From contig NZ_JAKUCN010000003.1 in NCBI RefSeq assembly GCF_022808595.1, positions 372,001 through 436,000 of the forward strand: a stretch of DNA of 64,000 nt. The letters are read 5' to 3'. Source of the DNA: Microvirga solisilvae (GTDB taxonomy: Bacteria; Pseudomonadota; Alphaproteobacteria; Rhizobiales; Beijerinckiaceae). Both the position numbers and the translations under genes were made by a program. Numbering within the stretch: position 1 is the stretch's first letter; every line of letters begins with the position of its first letter. Of this stretch, positions 52,073 to 61,240 are shown one piece after another. The notes beneath the pieces were generated by a model. It was given only the letters and a program-made list of their open reading frames with translations, was not told the DNA's origin and made no database searches.

Positions 52073-52540
52073 TTACAGATAGGCGATCATTCGCCCCGCC
52101 AGAAGAACAATGATCCATGCGACAAGGGAAATGAGCGCATAGGCACGCGCTTCCGGAGGTAGCGCGCCTGTGCGCAGAGCGGAATTGAAGCGGACGTGGA
52201 ACAGGATGATATTGATTAAGCCGACCGCGATGAAGACAAGTTTGACGTAGAAAGCAGGATTGACGCCGAGGGCACGCGCTTCGACCGCGAGCAGAAGAAT
52301 TCCTGTCGGTACCTGGAGCGCCAGTCCCAAGGCCGCGAGAGGGATGGCATACCGCCCGACTTGTTGCGCATGCTTCCCGTGCTCAGCCAGAACCTTCAGA
52401 TCGAACACGGCGATGCCGCCGACAAGGAAGGCGGCGCCGAGTACGTGAATGAGATTGGCGGCCGTATAGAGCCACGCCGAATGTCGGCCTGCATGACCCA
52501 GCCAAGAGGCTTCCAGCGCGGCAAGGAACTCGAGATACAT
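52073..52540 (-). CDS. DUF6644 family membrane protein
   Basis: A 155-residue integral membrane protein with four hydrophobic segments (ANLIHVLGAAFLVGGIAVFDL, IPLAALGLALQVPTGILLL, FYVKLVFIAVGLINIILFHV, ALISLVAWIIVLLAGRMIAYL). The order and histidine (AANLIHVLG) recall small CopD-like proteins. Its function is unknown. It starts 4 bases after the DUF6152 gene, and the pair is probably a unit. Confidence 0.75.
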   Translation of the reverse strand: MYLEFLAALEASWLGHAGRHSAWLYTAANLIHVLGAAFLVGGIAVFDLKVLAEHGKHAQQVGRYAIPLAALGLALQVPTGILLLAVEARALGVNPAFYVKLVFIAVGLINIILFHVRFNSALRTGALPPEARAYALISLVAWIIVLLAGRMIAYL

Positions 52541-52544
52541 CGGC

Positions 52545-52898
52545 TCAACGCAACTCGTAGGTTCTGCCGCCGACGGTGATCCTTTCCGCTCTCAGCTCAT
52601 TCTCGACGCGGGTTGAGGGATAGCCGACAAGAGTGACCTGCGTGCCGGCTCTGAGCATGTCCGGGCTGAGGCCGCGGGCGTTCATGCGGAAGGGAGGTGC
52701 CAGAACAGCTTCCCAATTCCTGTTGTTATAGGACACGACGACCATGACGTGCGGGTTCTGCCAATCAGCCTGCTGAACGGTGCTGGTAATGGAGAATTGC
52801 TTGGAGGCGTCGTAGCTGCCCCAGCCATGATGGGCGAAAGCGAAGCCGCCTGTCAGGAGCGTGCCGGACAGGCACAGAGCGAACAGAGGATGCTTCAT
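52545..52898 (-). CDS. DUF6152 family exported protein
   Basis: A 117-residue periplasmic protein with a signal peptide (GGFAFA|HHGWGSYD) and a small beta-rich domain (QADWQNPHVMVVV, TQVTLVGYPSTR, AERITVGGRTYEL). The HHGW at the mature start and the rest fit DUF6152. Its function is unknown; it is coupled with the following DUF6644 gene. Confidence 0.75.
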   Translation of the reverse strand: MKHPLFALCLSGTLLTGGFAFAHHGWGSYDASKQFSITSTVQQADWQNPHVMVVVSYNNRNWEAVLAPPFRMNARGLSPDMLRAGTQVTLVGYPSTRVENELRAERITVGGRTYELR

Positions 52899-53096
52899 GC
52901 GCGGCTCCTATGCTTGATCAGTCTCAATCGAGCTGACTTCCCGATCAAAGTTGACCTCAAAGGCAGGCCGGTCAAGGTTCGAAACCTTGTTTTAAGGCGC
53001 GATCAGCAGCTTGTGATTGTATCCAGGAGGATTGACCCTCCAGGGCCCACAAGAGATATGCTGTTGCGTGACGAATCGTCATTTACCGGAGATATC

Positions 53097-53393
53097 ATGG
53101 CTTCGTTCCTGAAAGACCTTTGGACGCGCTTCGCAGGCAGCAAGGACAGCAGCGTCAGTGAAGCTGCGGTGGAAGCCATCGAGTACAAAGGCTTTCGGAT
53201 CAGGCCGGCGCCCTATTCCTCCAAGGGGCAATACCAGACCGCCGGCATCATTGAGAAGGAAACCGAAGCTGGCCTGAAGGAGCATCGGTTCGTTCGCGCC
53301 GAGGCCCATCCCAGCAAGGCTGATGCGGAGGCCTTTGCCATCGTCAAAGCGAAGCAGATCATCGACGAACAGGGCGATCGCATATTCGGCTGA
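53097..53393 (+). CDS. HlyU-family protein
   Basis: A 98-residue protein matching the HlyU family (EAIEYKGFRIRPAPYSSKGQYQTAG, and the C-terminal AIVKAKQIIDEQGDRIFG). The name comes from a Vibrio haemolysin regulator annotation, but these alphaproteobacterial proteins have no DNA-binding helix and their role is not established. ATG 53097 is preceded by CCGGAGATATC. Confidence 0.82.
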   Translation: MASFLKDLWTRFAGSKDSSVSEAAVEAIEYKGFRIRPAPYSSKGQYQTAGIIEKETEAGLKEHRFVRAEAHPSKADAEAFAIVKAKQIIDEQGDRIFG

Positions 53394-53551
53394 TCGCGGT
53401 TCTCCGATAAGGCTGATTTTCTCTATTTCCTTTCGAAAAGTCTGCATCAGGTAATTCCTTTCGCCGCGTTCGAACGTGGCTGCGAAACCAGTGACTGCAC
53501 TGCGTGTTGGCTCAGCGCCAAGCGCTGGCCAGCTTCAGGAGGGAGAACCAG

Positions 53552-55303
53552 ATGGCGAATAAATCCAAGGACCCCAAATCCGGCAAGTCCTCATCAGACA
53601 AGACTTCGAGCCCGGAATCTTCGGCCAAGGTTTTGACGAACCGTCAGGGTCACCCGATTGCCAACAATCAATCGCAGCGCACGGTGGGCGCACGCGGTCC
53701 AGCAACGTTGGAAAATTACCAGTTCCTCGAGAAAATTACCCACTTCGACAGAGAGCGGATTCCGGAGCGCGTCGTCCATGCCCGCGGCTTCGTTTGCTAT
53801 GGCGAATTCGAGGCAACGGGCAAGATCGGCAGCGAACCTGCCTCCAAATACACGCGCGCCAAACTCTTCCAGCAGGCAGGCAAGAAAACACCGTTGGCGA
53901 TCCGGTTCTCCACCGTGATCGGCGGTCGGGATTCCTCGGAAGTAGCGCGCGATCCTCGTGGATTCGCCGTGAAATTCTATACGGAGGACGGCAATTGGGA
54001 TCTCGTTGGCAACAATCTCGCGGTCTTCTTCATCCGCGATGCCATTAAGTTTCCGGATGTCATTCATTCGCTGAAGCCCGATCCGGTCACCTTCCGCCAG
54101 GAGCCGAACCGCATCTTCGACTTCATGAGCCAAACGCCCGAGTCCATGCATATGCTGACTCACCTGTTCAGCCCACGCGGCATTCCGGCGAGCTACCGGC
54201 ATATGGAAGGCTTCGGCGTGAACACCTACAAGATGGTGAATGCGGAAGGCGATACGGTGCTGGTGAAGTACCACTTCCATCCGCGCTGCGGCCTGGCGAG
54301 CCTGACGGCGGAGGAGGCGGCCAAGGTCCAGGGTCAGGATCTCGGTTCAGCCTCCAAGGATCTCTTCGAAGCCATCGAGCGCGGCGAGTATCCGCAATGG
54401 GATCTGTATGTGCAGATCATGGAAGATCACGACCATCCGGAACTCGACTGGGATCCCCTGGACGATACCAAGATCTGGCCGGAGAAGGATTTCCCGCTTC
54501 ATCATGTGGGAGTGATGACCCTCAACAAAAATGTCGAGGATCACTTCAATGAGAACGAGCAGATCGCTATGGGGACCGGCGTGCTCGTCGACGGCCTCGA
54601 TTTCTCTGATGACAAGATGCTCGTAGGCCGGACCTTTTCCTATTCCGATACGCAACGCTACCGCGTCGGCACCAATTACCTCCAGCTGCCCGTGAACCAG
54701 GCCAAGAGCGCCAAGGTGGCGACCAACTTGAACGGCGGACAAATGTCATTCGGGCGGGATCTGGCGCCAGGCCAAAATCCGCATGTGAATTATGAACCCT
54801 CGATCCATGATGGGCTCCATGAATCGCCCCGCGAGGAGCCTAACAATCTTCCCGAAATCAAAGGGCGCCTGACACGAAGCGTGATTGAGCGCCGCAACGA
54901 CTATATTCACGCCCGTGGGCGCTATTGCACCATGATGGATTGGGAGCGGGATGACCTCGTGCTCAACATGGGCACTCTTCTCGGACAATGTGAACGGGAC
55001 GTGCAGGAACGAATGGTCTGGCACCTGTTCATGGTCCATGACGATTACGGTAAGCGCGTCGGCCAGATGCTCGGCATTTCTGCCGACGATGTCCGGAAAT
55101 TGCCGCCCTTGGCAAAGCAGGTTCTGACAGAGGACGAAAAGCGCCGTTTGCAGAACTTGGGCAAGAACGGCGATGAAATCGATTCGACCGTTTGGGGACA
55201 GTGGACGAGTTCCGTAAAGAATTACAAGGCTTCGGCCGAGGAAGTCTTGGGTGGAATGCAGAACGTTCCGACCACTCCCGCGACGCGCCAAGCGGCCGAA
55301 TAA
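53552..55303 (+). CDS. Monofunctional haem catalase
   Basis: It splits hydrogen peroxide to water and oxygen. The 583-residue product has distal H76 in [13 protein letters not shown]154/N155 in [14 protein letters not shown], and the haem-ligating Y364 in [17 protein letters not shown]. The first 45 residues are a Ser/Lys-rich extension ([13 protein letters not shown]). The length is between small (about 480) and large (about 700) subunit catalases. ATG 53552 was chosen over an upstream frame start since AGGAGGGAGAACCAG precedes it. It is a single-gene unit with its own terminator. Confidence 0.95.
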   Translation: MANKSKDPKSGKSSSDKTSSPESSAKVLTNRQGHPIANNQSQRTVGARGPATLENYQFLEKITHFDRERIPERVVHARGFVCYGEFEATGKIGSEPASKYTRAKLFQQAGKKTPLAIRFSTVIGGRDSSEVARDPRGFAVKFYTEDGNWDLVGNNLAVFFIRDAIKFPDVIHSLKPDPVTFRQEPNRIFDFMSQTPESMHMLTHLFSPRGIPASYRHMEGFGVNTYKMVNAEGDTVLVKYHFHPRCGLASLTAEEAAKVQGQDLGSASKDLFEAIERGEYPQWDLYVQIMEDHDHPELDWDPLDDTKIWPEKDFPLHHVGVMTLNKNVEDHFNENEQIAMGTGVLVDGLDFSDDKMLVGRTFSYSDTQRYRVGTNYLQLPVNQAKSAKVATNLNGGQMSFGRDLAPGQNPHVNYEPSIHDGLHESPREEPNNLPEIKGRLTRSVIERRNDYIHARGRYCTMMDWERDDLVLNMGTLLGQCERDVQERMVWHLFMVHDDYGKRVGQMLGISADDVRKLPPLAKQVLTEDEKRRLQNLGKNGDEIDSTVWGQWTSSVKNYKASAEEVLGGMQNVPTTPATRQAAE

Positions 55304-55320
55304 AATTTGTGCGTTGAATG

Positions 55321-55350
55321 AAAGGCGGGATGGCAACCTGCCCGCCTTTT
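55321..55350 (+). terminator. Rho-independent terminator after the catalase gene
   Basis: Arms AAAGGCGGG (55321-55329) and CCCGCCTTT (55341-55349), an 11-base loop and TTTT at the end of the arm. It is next to the convergent YihY stop and likely works in both directions. Confidence 0.8.
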
Positions 55351-55351
55351 A

Positions 55352-56215
55352 TCAAGGGCTGGTGCTCACTATGCGGCTGCGGCTGCCCTGGCGTTCCGCA
55401 TAGACTTTCGTGAATTCTGCGCCGAAGAGCAGAATGAGGGAAGAATAATAGATCCAGAGAAGGATGGTGATGATGGAGGCGGCTGCGCCATAGCTCGAAG
55501 CGATGTTGCTGGAGCCCAGATAATAACCGATCAGGAACTTGCCTATCGTGAACAGAAGTCCCGTCACGAGCGATCCAGTCCAGACGTCGCCCCAGGTAAT
55601 GTCGACGTTCGGCAAAATCTTGAAGATCATCGCAAAGAGAAGGACGGCGATGATGAATGAGACGAGACTGTTGAGGAAATGCAGGATGATTGTCGCGCCG
55701 GAAAAGTTGGGTTCGATATAGATGCTGAAAGCGGACAGGCCCGCGTCGATGACCAATGAGACCAGCAGCAGAAAGCCGATGCCGAGCACCAAGGCGAAGC
55801 TCACGAGTCGTGTCCGAAAAAAGTTGATTAGGCCGGAGCCTTCTGGCGGCTTCGCCTTCCAGATGATGTTCAGGTTGTCCTGAAGCTCCACCACGGCGCC
55901 ACTCACCAACAATAGAAATGTTATGATTCCGACACTCGTGCCTAAGATCCCTGAGCCCACATTGCTGGCGCTCGCGATCAGGGCTTCCAAGGCCGAGGCT
56001 TCGTTCACGCCGATCATGCCGCCAAGCTCACCGACAATGGCGCCTTGAGCTGCTTCACGTCCAAAGGCGAGGCCAGCCACGGCAATGGCCGCGAGCAGCA
56101 TAGGTGCCAGGGAAAAGACGGTGAAGAATGCGATGGAGGCGCCGAGGCTCATGGCGCGGTCGTTCCACCATCCCACGAAAGCGGCCTTCAAGAGGCGCCC
56201 TGTTTCGGAAAGCAT
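55352..56215 (-). CDS. YihY/BrkB (virulence factor BrkB) family membrane protein
   Basis: A 287-residue inner-membrane protein with six hydrophobic segments. Family hallmarks are GASIAFFTVFSLAPMLLAAIA, the NIIWKAKPP loop, ILPNVDITWGDVWTGSLVTG and SYGAAASIITILLWIYYSSLILLFGAEF. BrkB was once taken for an RNase BN; its function remains unclear. ATG 56215 was chosen as the start of the conserved region; a GGAGGGA box lies somewhat far upstream. The leader contains GGAAC-N16-CGGT, close to an EcfG promoter. A second member of the family is cut by the window end. Confidence 0.87.
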   Translation of the reverse strand: MLSETGRLLKAAFVGWWNDRAMSLGASIAFFTVFSLAPMLLAAIAVAGLAFGREAAQGAIVGELGGMIGVNEASALEALIASASNVGSGILGTSVGIITFLLLVSGAVVELQDNLNIIWKAKPPEGSGLINFFRTRLVSFALVLGIGFLLLVSLVIDAGLSAFSIYIEPNFSGATIILHFLNSLVSFIIAVLLFAMIFKILPNVDITWGDVWTGSLVTGLLFTIGKFLIGYYLGSSNIASSYGAAASIITILLWIYYSSLILLFGAEFTKVYAERQGSRSRIVSTSP

Positions 56216-56312
56216 GCCTGCGCCGTCTCCCTCCGCCGGCGAGACAGGCGGGTATATCGGTTGCTTTAACCTTAAACCGGGAGGAACCTTGTCTTGTTCC
56301 TTGTTGAAAGGC

Positions 56313-56344
56313 GAGGGCTGTTGCTCAGCTGAGCAACAGCCCTC
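56313..56344. repeat. Perfect 32-bp palindrome downstream of the alcohol dehydrogenase gene
   Basis: Left arm 56313-56328 is the exact reverse complement of 56329-56344, with no loop. The centre is GCTCAGCTGAGC. On the minus strand it follows the alcohol dehydrogenase stop (56374) and is followed by GCCTTTC, so it can act as a terminator of that gene, though the T-run is weak. It is longer than needed for a terminator. Confidence 0.75.
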
Positions 56345-56373
56345 TCGTCCATCGTTTCGCATTCTTGGTGTGC

Positions 56374-57438
56374 TTAGGAAGCCGCCTCCTGCTTGAGCGA
56401 GGCCATATCGATGACGAAGCGGTATTTGACGTCACTCCGAAGCATCCGCTCATAAGCCTCGTTGATCTTCTGGATCGGGATCATCTCGATTTCTGATGTG
56501 ATCCCATGCTGGGCGCAGAAATCGAGCATCTCCTGCGTTTCGGCGATGCCTCCAATGAGTGATCCGGCAATCTGGCGTCGTTTCATGATCAGGTTGAAGA
56601 CGGTCGTCGCCGGATGAGGCTCTGCCGGAGCGCCGACCAAAACCATGGCGCCGTCGCGCGCCAAGAGCACAAGATAGGAATCAAGGTCGTGAGGGGCTGC
56701 CACTGTATCAAGGATGAAATCGAAGCTGTTGCGATGGGCCGCCATCGCATCCTTATCCTTGGAGACCACCACCTCGTGAGCGCCGAGTGCAAGCGCGTCC
56801 TCCCGCTTGTTGGGCGAGGTAGTGAAGAGAACCACATGCGCACCCATGGCACGGGCGAGCTTGACGGCCATATGGCCAAGGCCGCCCAAGCCGACGACGC
56901 CGACCTTTTGCCCAGCTTGAACCCGCCAGCGGCGCAGGGGTGAATAAGTGGTAATGCCAGCGCAGAGAAGTGGGGCCGTCGCCGCAGGATCGAGCCCATC
57001 GGGAATGCGCAGGACAAAGCTCTCGTCCACCACGATCATGTCGGAATAGCCGCCATAGGTATTGGCGCCAGTGCCCTGTTCTGGCCCGTTATAAGTACCC
57101 GTGAACCCAACCTCGCAATATTGCTCGAGCCCCTCACGGCAACTCCGGCAGGTGCGGCAGGAATCCACCATACAGCCGACGCCGACGAGATCGCCTGCCT
57201 TGAACTTCGTGACGCCGCTGCCGATCTTGGTGACACGCCCCACGATTTCGTGACCAGGCAGGCTGGGATAAAGCGTGCCGCCCCATTCGCCGCGGACAGT
57301 GTGGAGATCGGAATGGCAGACCCCGCAATAGAGGATCTCGATCTGAACGTCGTTTTCTTTAGGATCGCGACGCTCGAAGCTGAAGGGAGCAAGCGGTGTT
57401 GTCGCGTCTTGGGCTGCGTAGCCGACGGCCTTGATCAT
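56374..57438 (-). CDS. Zinc-dependent NAD(P) alcohol dehydrogenase (cinnamyl-alcohol type)
   Basis: A 354-residue medium-chain dehydrogenase. Catalytic zinc: CGVCHSDLHTVRGEWG and GHEIVGRV. Structural zinc: four cysteines in DSCRTCRSCREGLEQYC. The cofactor fold is VGVVGLGGLGHMAVKLARAMG. The sequence resembles the YahK/CAD group of broad-specificity NADPH aldehyde reductases. ATG 57438 has TGGAGATCCTT ahead. The physiological substrate is not known. Confidence 0.92.
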   Translation of the reverse strand: MIKAVGYAAQDATTPLAPFSFERRDPKENDVQIEILYCGVCHSDLHTVRGEWGGTLYPSLPGHEIVGRVTKIGSGVTKFKAGDLVGVGCMVDSCRTCRSCREGLEQYCEVGFTGTYNGPEQGTGANTYGGYSDMIVVDESFVLRIPDGLDPAATAPLLCAGITTYSPLRRWRVQAGQKVGVVGLGGLGHMAVKLARAMGAHVVLFTTSPNKREDALALGAHEVVVSKDKDAMAAHRNSFDFILDTVAAPHDLDSYLVLLARDGAMVLVGAPAEPHPATTVFNLIMKRRQIAGSLIGGIAETQEMLDFCAQHGITSEIEMIPIQKINEAYERMLRSDVKYRFVIDMASLKQEAAS

Positions 57439-57967
57439 AAGGATCTCCATTTGCAAGAAAGCTGTGCAGTCACGAGCAGAGCACTGTGTGAGCAGACGAT
57501 AGGCGAGGTGGGAATGCCGTCAACGTGCATCAGTCGCAAATGTGGCACGTTCATCGTTGGATCGATATGAACTATAACAGTATATCATAAATATTTATTT
57601 CCACCTTAGTTCTAGTTTTCAGGCACTCAAGAACTACCTCATCAAGAGGGTGCTGGATGCAGTGCTGGGACAGCTTCCGTTCATCATAATCGCGGCAGCG
57701 AGGCAGCATGCCAAAATTTGGTGCGTGTAAGAAAAAGTTGACTTGCCCTGCCAACAGCAATCCGGGAGGCTAGTTGAGATAGACGGCTCCGTTGCATCAT
57801 CGATGCCCGCTCGCAGATCCAGGCATCGTGACCGCATCGCGAAAGACCGCACGACGAAGGGGAAGCTGTCATAGGCACGTTCTGACGCATCATCGCACGG
57901 CATGGTCTGGGCAACCTTAGCGGTGCAGAATCGTTATCTCTGAGAGGGATCTGTATTCGGTGGCGCC
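57439..57967. other. Intergenic region of 529 bp upstream of prkA
   Basis: The left half is AT-rich (for example AACTATAACAGTATATCATAAATA near 57570, split here as a low-GC stretch) and contrasts with the neighbours. On the minus strand several short frames (57572-57760, 57634-57903, 57684-57914) overlap each other without ribosome-binding sites. I do not recognise a transposase or any other protein in them. The right end carries the presumed prkA promoter. It may be a decayed insertion. Confidence 0.4.
57911..57935 (+). promoter_or_regulatory. Candidate EcfG-type promoter of the prkA operon
   Basis: GCAAC (57911-57915), 16 bases, CGTT (57932-57935). It differs from the EcfG consensus by one base in the -35 element. 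The predicted transcript start, near 57942, lies about 25 bases before the prkA ATG. The homologous E. coli genes yeaGH are induced by the stress sigma factor RpoS, so a stress promoter fits. Confidence 0.45.
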
Positions 57968-59914
57968 ATGCTTCATTCCGACGACCTGTTCTCGAGTTTC
58001 CTAAAGTCCTATGAGAACCGCCGCGAGGCGGAAATGTCCCTTGCGGAATACCTGGAAGGGTGCCGCGACAATCCGATGATGTATGCGAGCGCTCCCGAGC
58101 GGATCCTGGCGGCGATCGGCGAGCCGGAGCTCGTCGACACGTCGAAGGACGCGCGTCTCGGCCGCATTTTCATGAACCGGACGATCCGCATTTATCCGGC
58201 CTTCTCCGAATTCTATGGCATGGAAGAGACGATCGAGATGATCGTAAGCTTCTTCCGCCATGCCGCTCAGGGGTTGGAAGAGCGTAAGCAGATTCTCTAT
58301 CTCCTCGGCCCCGTGGGTGGCGGAAAATCCTCCCTCGCCGAGCGCCTGAAGGCGCTGATGGAAGCCCATCCGATCTATGTGCTCAAGGCCGGCGATGAGA
58401 TCAGCCCTGTGTTCGAGAGCCCGCTAGGCTTGTTTGATCCTGAGCAGATGGGGTCCATGCTCGAAGAGCGTTATGGGATTCCCAGCCGTCGCCTGACCAA
58501 TCTCCTCAGTCCCTGGGCTATCAAGCGACTTGATGAATTTCGCGGCGACATTTCAAAATTCCGCGTCGTGAGAATCAATCCCTCACGCTTGCGGCAAGTG
58601 GCGATCGCCAAGACGGAGCCTGGTGACGAGAACAATCAGGATATTTCCTCTCTCGTCGGCAAAGTGGATATCCGTAAGCTCGAAACCCTCTCCCAAGCCG
58701 ATCCTGATGCCTACAGCTACTCCGGTGGCCTCAATCGCGCCAACCAGGGCATTCTCGAATTCGTTGAGATGTTCAAGGCGCCGATCAAGATGCTGCATCC
58801 CCTCCTGACTGCGACACAGGAGGGCAATTATGTCGGCACCGAGAATATCGGTTCCATCCCGTTTACCGGCATCATCCTGGCTCACTCGAATGAGGCCGAG
58901 TGGCAAAGCTTCAAGTCGAACAAGAACAATGAGGCGTTCATTGATCGCATTTATGTGATCAAGGTTCCTTACTGTCTCCGTGTGACCGAAGAGCAAAGGA
59001 TCTACGAGAAACTGATACGCACCTCGGAGCTTGCGGAAGCGCCCTGCGCCCCGGCAACGCTTGAAATGCTGGCTCGCTTCTCGGTTCTCTCACGACTTCG
59101 CGCGCACGAGAACTCCAATTTCTATTCCAAGATGCGAGTCTATGACGGAGAGAGTTTACGTGAGGTCGATCCTCGGGCCCGCAGCCTGCAGGAATACAAG
59201 GATGCGGCCGGCGTCGACGAGGGCATGGACGGCATCTCTACCCGATTCGCTTTCAAGGTCTTGTCCGCCACATTCAACCACGACACCATCGAGGTGGCGG
59301 CTGATCCCGTCCATCTCATGTATGTGCTTGAACAATCGCTCAGGCGCGAACAACTGCCTCAGGATGTCGAGAGGCGCTATCTGGAGTTCATCAAGGGAGA
59401 GCTTGCTCCTCGCTATGCCGACTTCATCGGGCACGAGATCCAGAAGGCTTATCTGGAATCCTACCACGATTACGGTCAGAACCTCTTTGATCGCTACGTT
59501 TCCTATGCGGATGCCTGGATTGAGGATCAGGATTTCAAGGATCCGGATACAGGTCAGCTTCTCAATCGTGAGCTCCTGAACCAGGAGCTGACGAAGATCG
59601 AGAAGCCGGCAGGAATCGCGAATCCGAAGGATTTCCGCAACGAGGTGGTGAAATTCTCGCTCCGCGCGCGGGCCAGCAATAACGGGCGAAATCCCTCGTG
59701 GACGAGCTACGAAAAAATCCGCGACGTCATCGAGCGCCGGATGTTTTCCCAGGTTGAAGAATTGCTGCCTGTCATCAGCTTCGGTTCGAAGAAGGACAGC
59801 GAAACCGAAAAAAAACATGGCGAGTTCGTGCGGCGAATGATGGAGCGAGGCTATACCGAGCGGCAGGTGCGACGCTTGGTGGAATGGTACATGCGTGTGA
59901 AGCAGGCAGGCTGA
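57968..59914 (+). CDS. prkA: PrkA-family serine protein kinase
   Basis: A 648-residue protein with an AAA-type ATPase domain followed by a PrkA kinase-like C-terminal domain, as in E. coli YeaG and Bacillus PrkA. The P-loop LGPVGGGKSSLAERL starts near residue 113. Other signatures are GILEFVEMFKAPIKMLHPLLTATQEG, FDGIILAHSN-like FTGIILAHSNEAEWQSF and YTERQVRRLVEWYMRV at the end. It acts in the cytoplasm in starvation and stress responses; targets are poorly known. First gene of the prkA-yeaH-spoVR set. Confidence 0.95.
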   Translation: MLHSDDLFSSFLKSYENRREAEMSLAEYLEGCRDNPMMYASAPERILAAIGEPELVDTSKDARLGRIFMNRTIRIYPAFSEFYGMEETIEMIVSFFRHAAQGLEERKQILYLLGPVGGGKSSLAERLKALMEAHPIYVLKAGDEISPVFESPLGLFDPEQMGSMLEERYGIPSRRLTNLLSPWAIKRLDEFRGDISKFRVVRINPSRLRQVAIAKTEPGDENNQDISSLVGKVDIRKLETLSQADPDAYSYSGGLNRANQGILEFVEMFKAPIKMLHPLLTATQEGNYVGTENIGSIPFTGIILAHSNEAEWQSFKSNKNNEAFIDRIYVIKVPYCLRVTEEQRIYEKLIRTSELAEAPCAPATLEMLARFSVLSRLRAHENSNFYSKMRVYDGESLREVDPRARSLQEYKDAAGVDEGMDGISTRFAFKVLSATFNHDTIEVAADPVHLMYVLEQSLRREQLPQDVERRYLEFIKGELAPRYADFIGHEIQKAYLESYHDYGQNLFDRYVSYADAWIEDQDFKDPDTGQLLNRELLNQELTKIEKPAGIANPKDFRNEVVKFSLRARASNNGRNPSWTSYEKIRDVIERRMFSQVEELLPVISFGSKKDSETEKKHGEFVRRMMERGYTERQVRRLVEWYMRVKQAG

Positions 59915-59944
59915 TCAACGAACGGAGGCGAAGCGGGCGTTCCT

Positions 59945-61240
59945 ATGTACATCATCGACAGACGCCTCAATCCAGGCGGCAAGAGTCTTGCCAATCGCCA
60001 ACGCTTTCTTCGCCGTGCCAAAGCGCAGATCCAGCGAGCCGTGCGTCAGACGGCGGGAGATCGCGACATCACCGACCTTGAGCGGGGAGGTGAGGTCTCC
60101 ATTCCAGCAGACGGTGTCCGTGAACCGAGCTTCCGCCGGTCCGGCGAAGGAGGGGTGAACAACCATATTCTCCCCGGAAACAAACGCTTCATCGAGGGCG
60201 ATACGATCGATCGTCCCCCGGGAGGTGGCGGAGGTTCTTCCGCAGGTAATAACGGTGAAGGTGAGGATGATTTCCGTTTCGCCCTGAGCCGAGAGGAATT
60301 CCTCGATCTGTTTCTTGAGGATCTGGAACTGCCAGATCTCGCCAAGCGCCGTCTGGCGACGGTGGAAGTTCAGGGCATGCGGCGCGCCGGATACTCCGTT
60401 ACCGGCTCTCCCATCAATCTCGCTTTGCTGCGCTCCATGCGTAACGCCCTCTCTCGGCGCATCGCCATGCGTCGACCGAAGCCCGCCGAGCTGGCGAAGA
60501 TTGAAGAGGACATTGCGCTTCTTGAGAAGGAGGGGGAGAGCGAGAAGCTGACTGTGCTGCGTGAAGAGCTTGAGCGCTTGCAAAATCGGACAAAGCAATT
60601 CCCATATATCGACCCGGTCGATCTGCGCTATCGGCGCTTCGAGCCGGTTTCGCGGCCGGTCGCTCAAGCCGTCATGTTCTGCCTCATGGATGTTTCAGGA
60701 TCCATGACCGAGCACATGAAGGACCTGGCCAAGCGGTTCTACATGCTGCTCTATATCTTCCTGACGCGCCGCTACAAGCATGTGGAGATCGTCTTCATCC
60801 GTCACACGCACGAGGCGAAGGAAGTTGACGAAGATACTTTCTTCCACTCGCCTGAAACGGGTGGGACGGTAGTCTCCTCCGCGCTGCGGGAGATGGAGCG
60901 GATTGTCACGGAACGCTATCCGCCAGAGAATTGGAATATCTACGCGGCTCAGGCTTCTGATGGAGACAATTCCCCGAACGACGGCGCAACGAGTGCGGCT
61001 CTCCTGCGGGATGTGATCCTGCCAGCCTGCCAATATTATGCTTATCTTGAGGTCGGCAGCGATCATGATCGGATGCAGGCAGGTTTCATCAATCACAAGA
61101 CGGCACTCTGGCAGACCTATGAAGCGCTGTTGGATGACGGCGCCAATATCGCCATGCGCAAGGTCAATCACCGACGTGAGATTTATCCTGTCTTCCGTGA
61201 GCTCTTCCGGCGGCGGGATGCAGAGGCAAGAGCACCATGA
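59945..61240 (+). CDS. yeaH: YeaH/DUF444 (UPF0229) family protein
   Basis: A 431-residue protein. An N-terminal basic region with QRFLRRAKAQIQRAVRQ is followed by a Gly-rich linker (PPGGGGGSSAGNNGEG) and a von Willebrand A-like domain with the metal-site DVSGS at D249-S253 (CLMDVSGSMTEHMKDLAKRF), HTHEAKEVDEDTFFHSPETGGT and QASDGDNSPNDG. It is the regular partner of PrkA; the biochemical role is unknown. It starts 30 bases after prkA and its stop overlaps the spoVR start (ATGA). Confidence 0.94.
   Translation: MYIIDRRLNPGGKSLANRQRFLRRAKAQIQRAVRQTAGDRDITDLERGGEVSIPADGVREPSFRRSGEGGVNNHILPGNKRFIEGDTIDRPPGGGGGSSAGNNGEGEDDFRFALSREEFLDLFLEDLELPDLAKRRLATVEVQGMRRAGYSVTGSPINLALLRSMRNALSRRIAMRRPKPAELAKIEEDIALLEKEGESEKLTVLREELERLQNRTKQFPYIDPVDLRYRRFEPVSRPVAQAVMFCLMDVSGSMTEHMKDLAKRFYMLLYIFLTRRYKHVEIVFIRHTHEAKEVDEDTFFHSPETGGTVVSSALREMERIVTERYPPENWNIYAAQASDGDNSPNDGATSAALLRDVILPACQYYAYLEVGSDHDRMQAGFINHKTALWQTYEALLDDGANIAMRKVNHRREIYPVFRELFRRRDAEARAP

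Noticed and set aside
56270..56300. GGAAC-N16-CGGT before the YihY gene as an EcfG promoter
   Set aside because: The -10 element differs from CGTT and the region is full of inverted GGAAC/GTTCC repeats, so it was only mentioned and not listed as a promoter.
57572..57914. Overlapping short minus-strand frames upstream of prkA
   Set aside because: I considered remnants of a transposase, but none of the frames shows a DDE-type or other recognisable motif, and they lack ribosome-binding sites.
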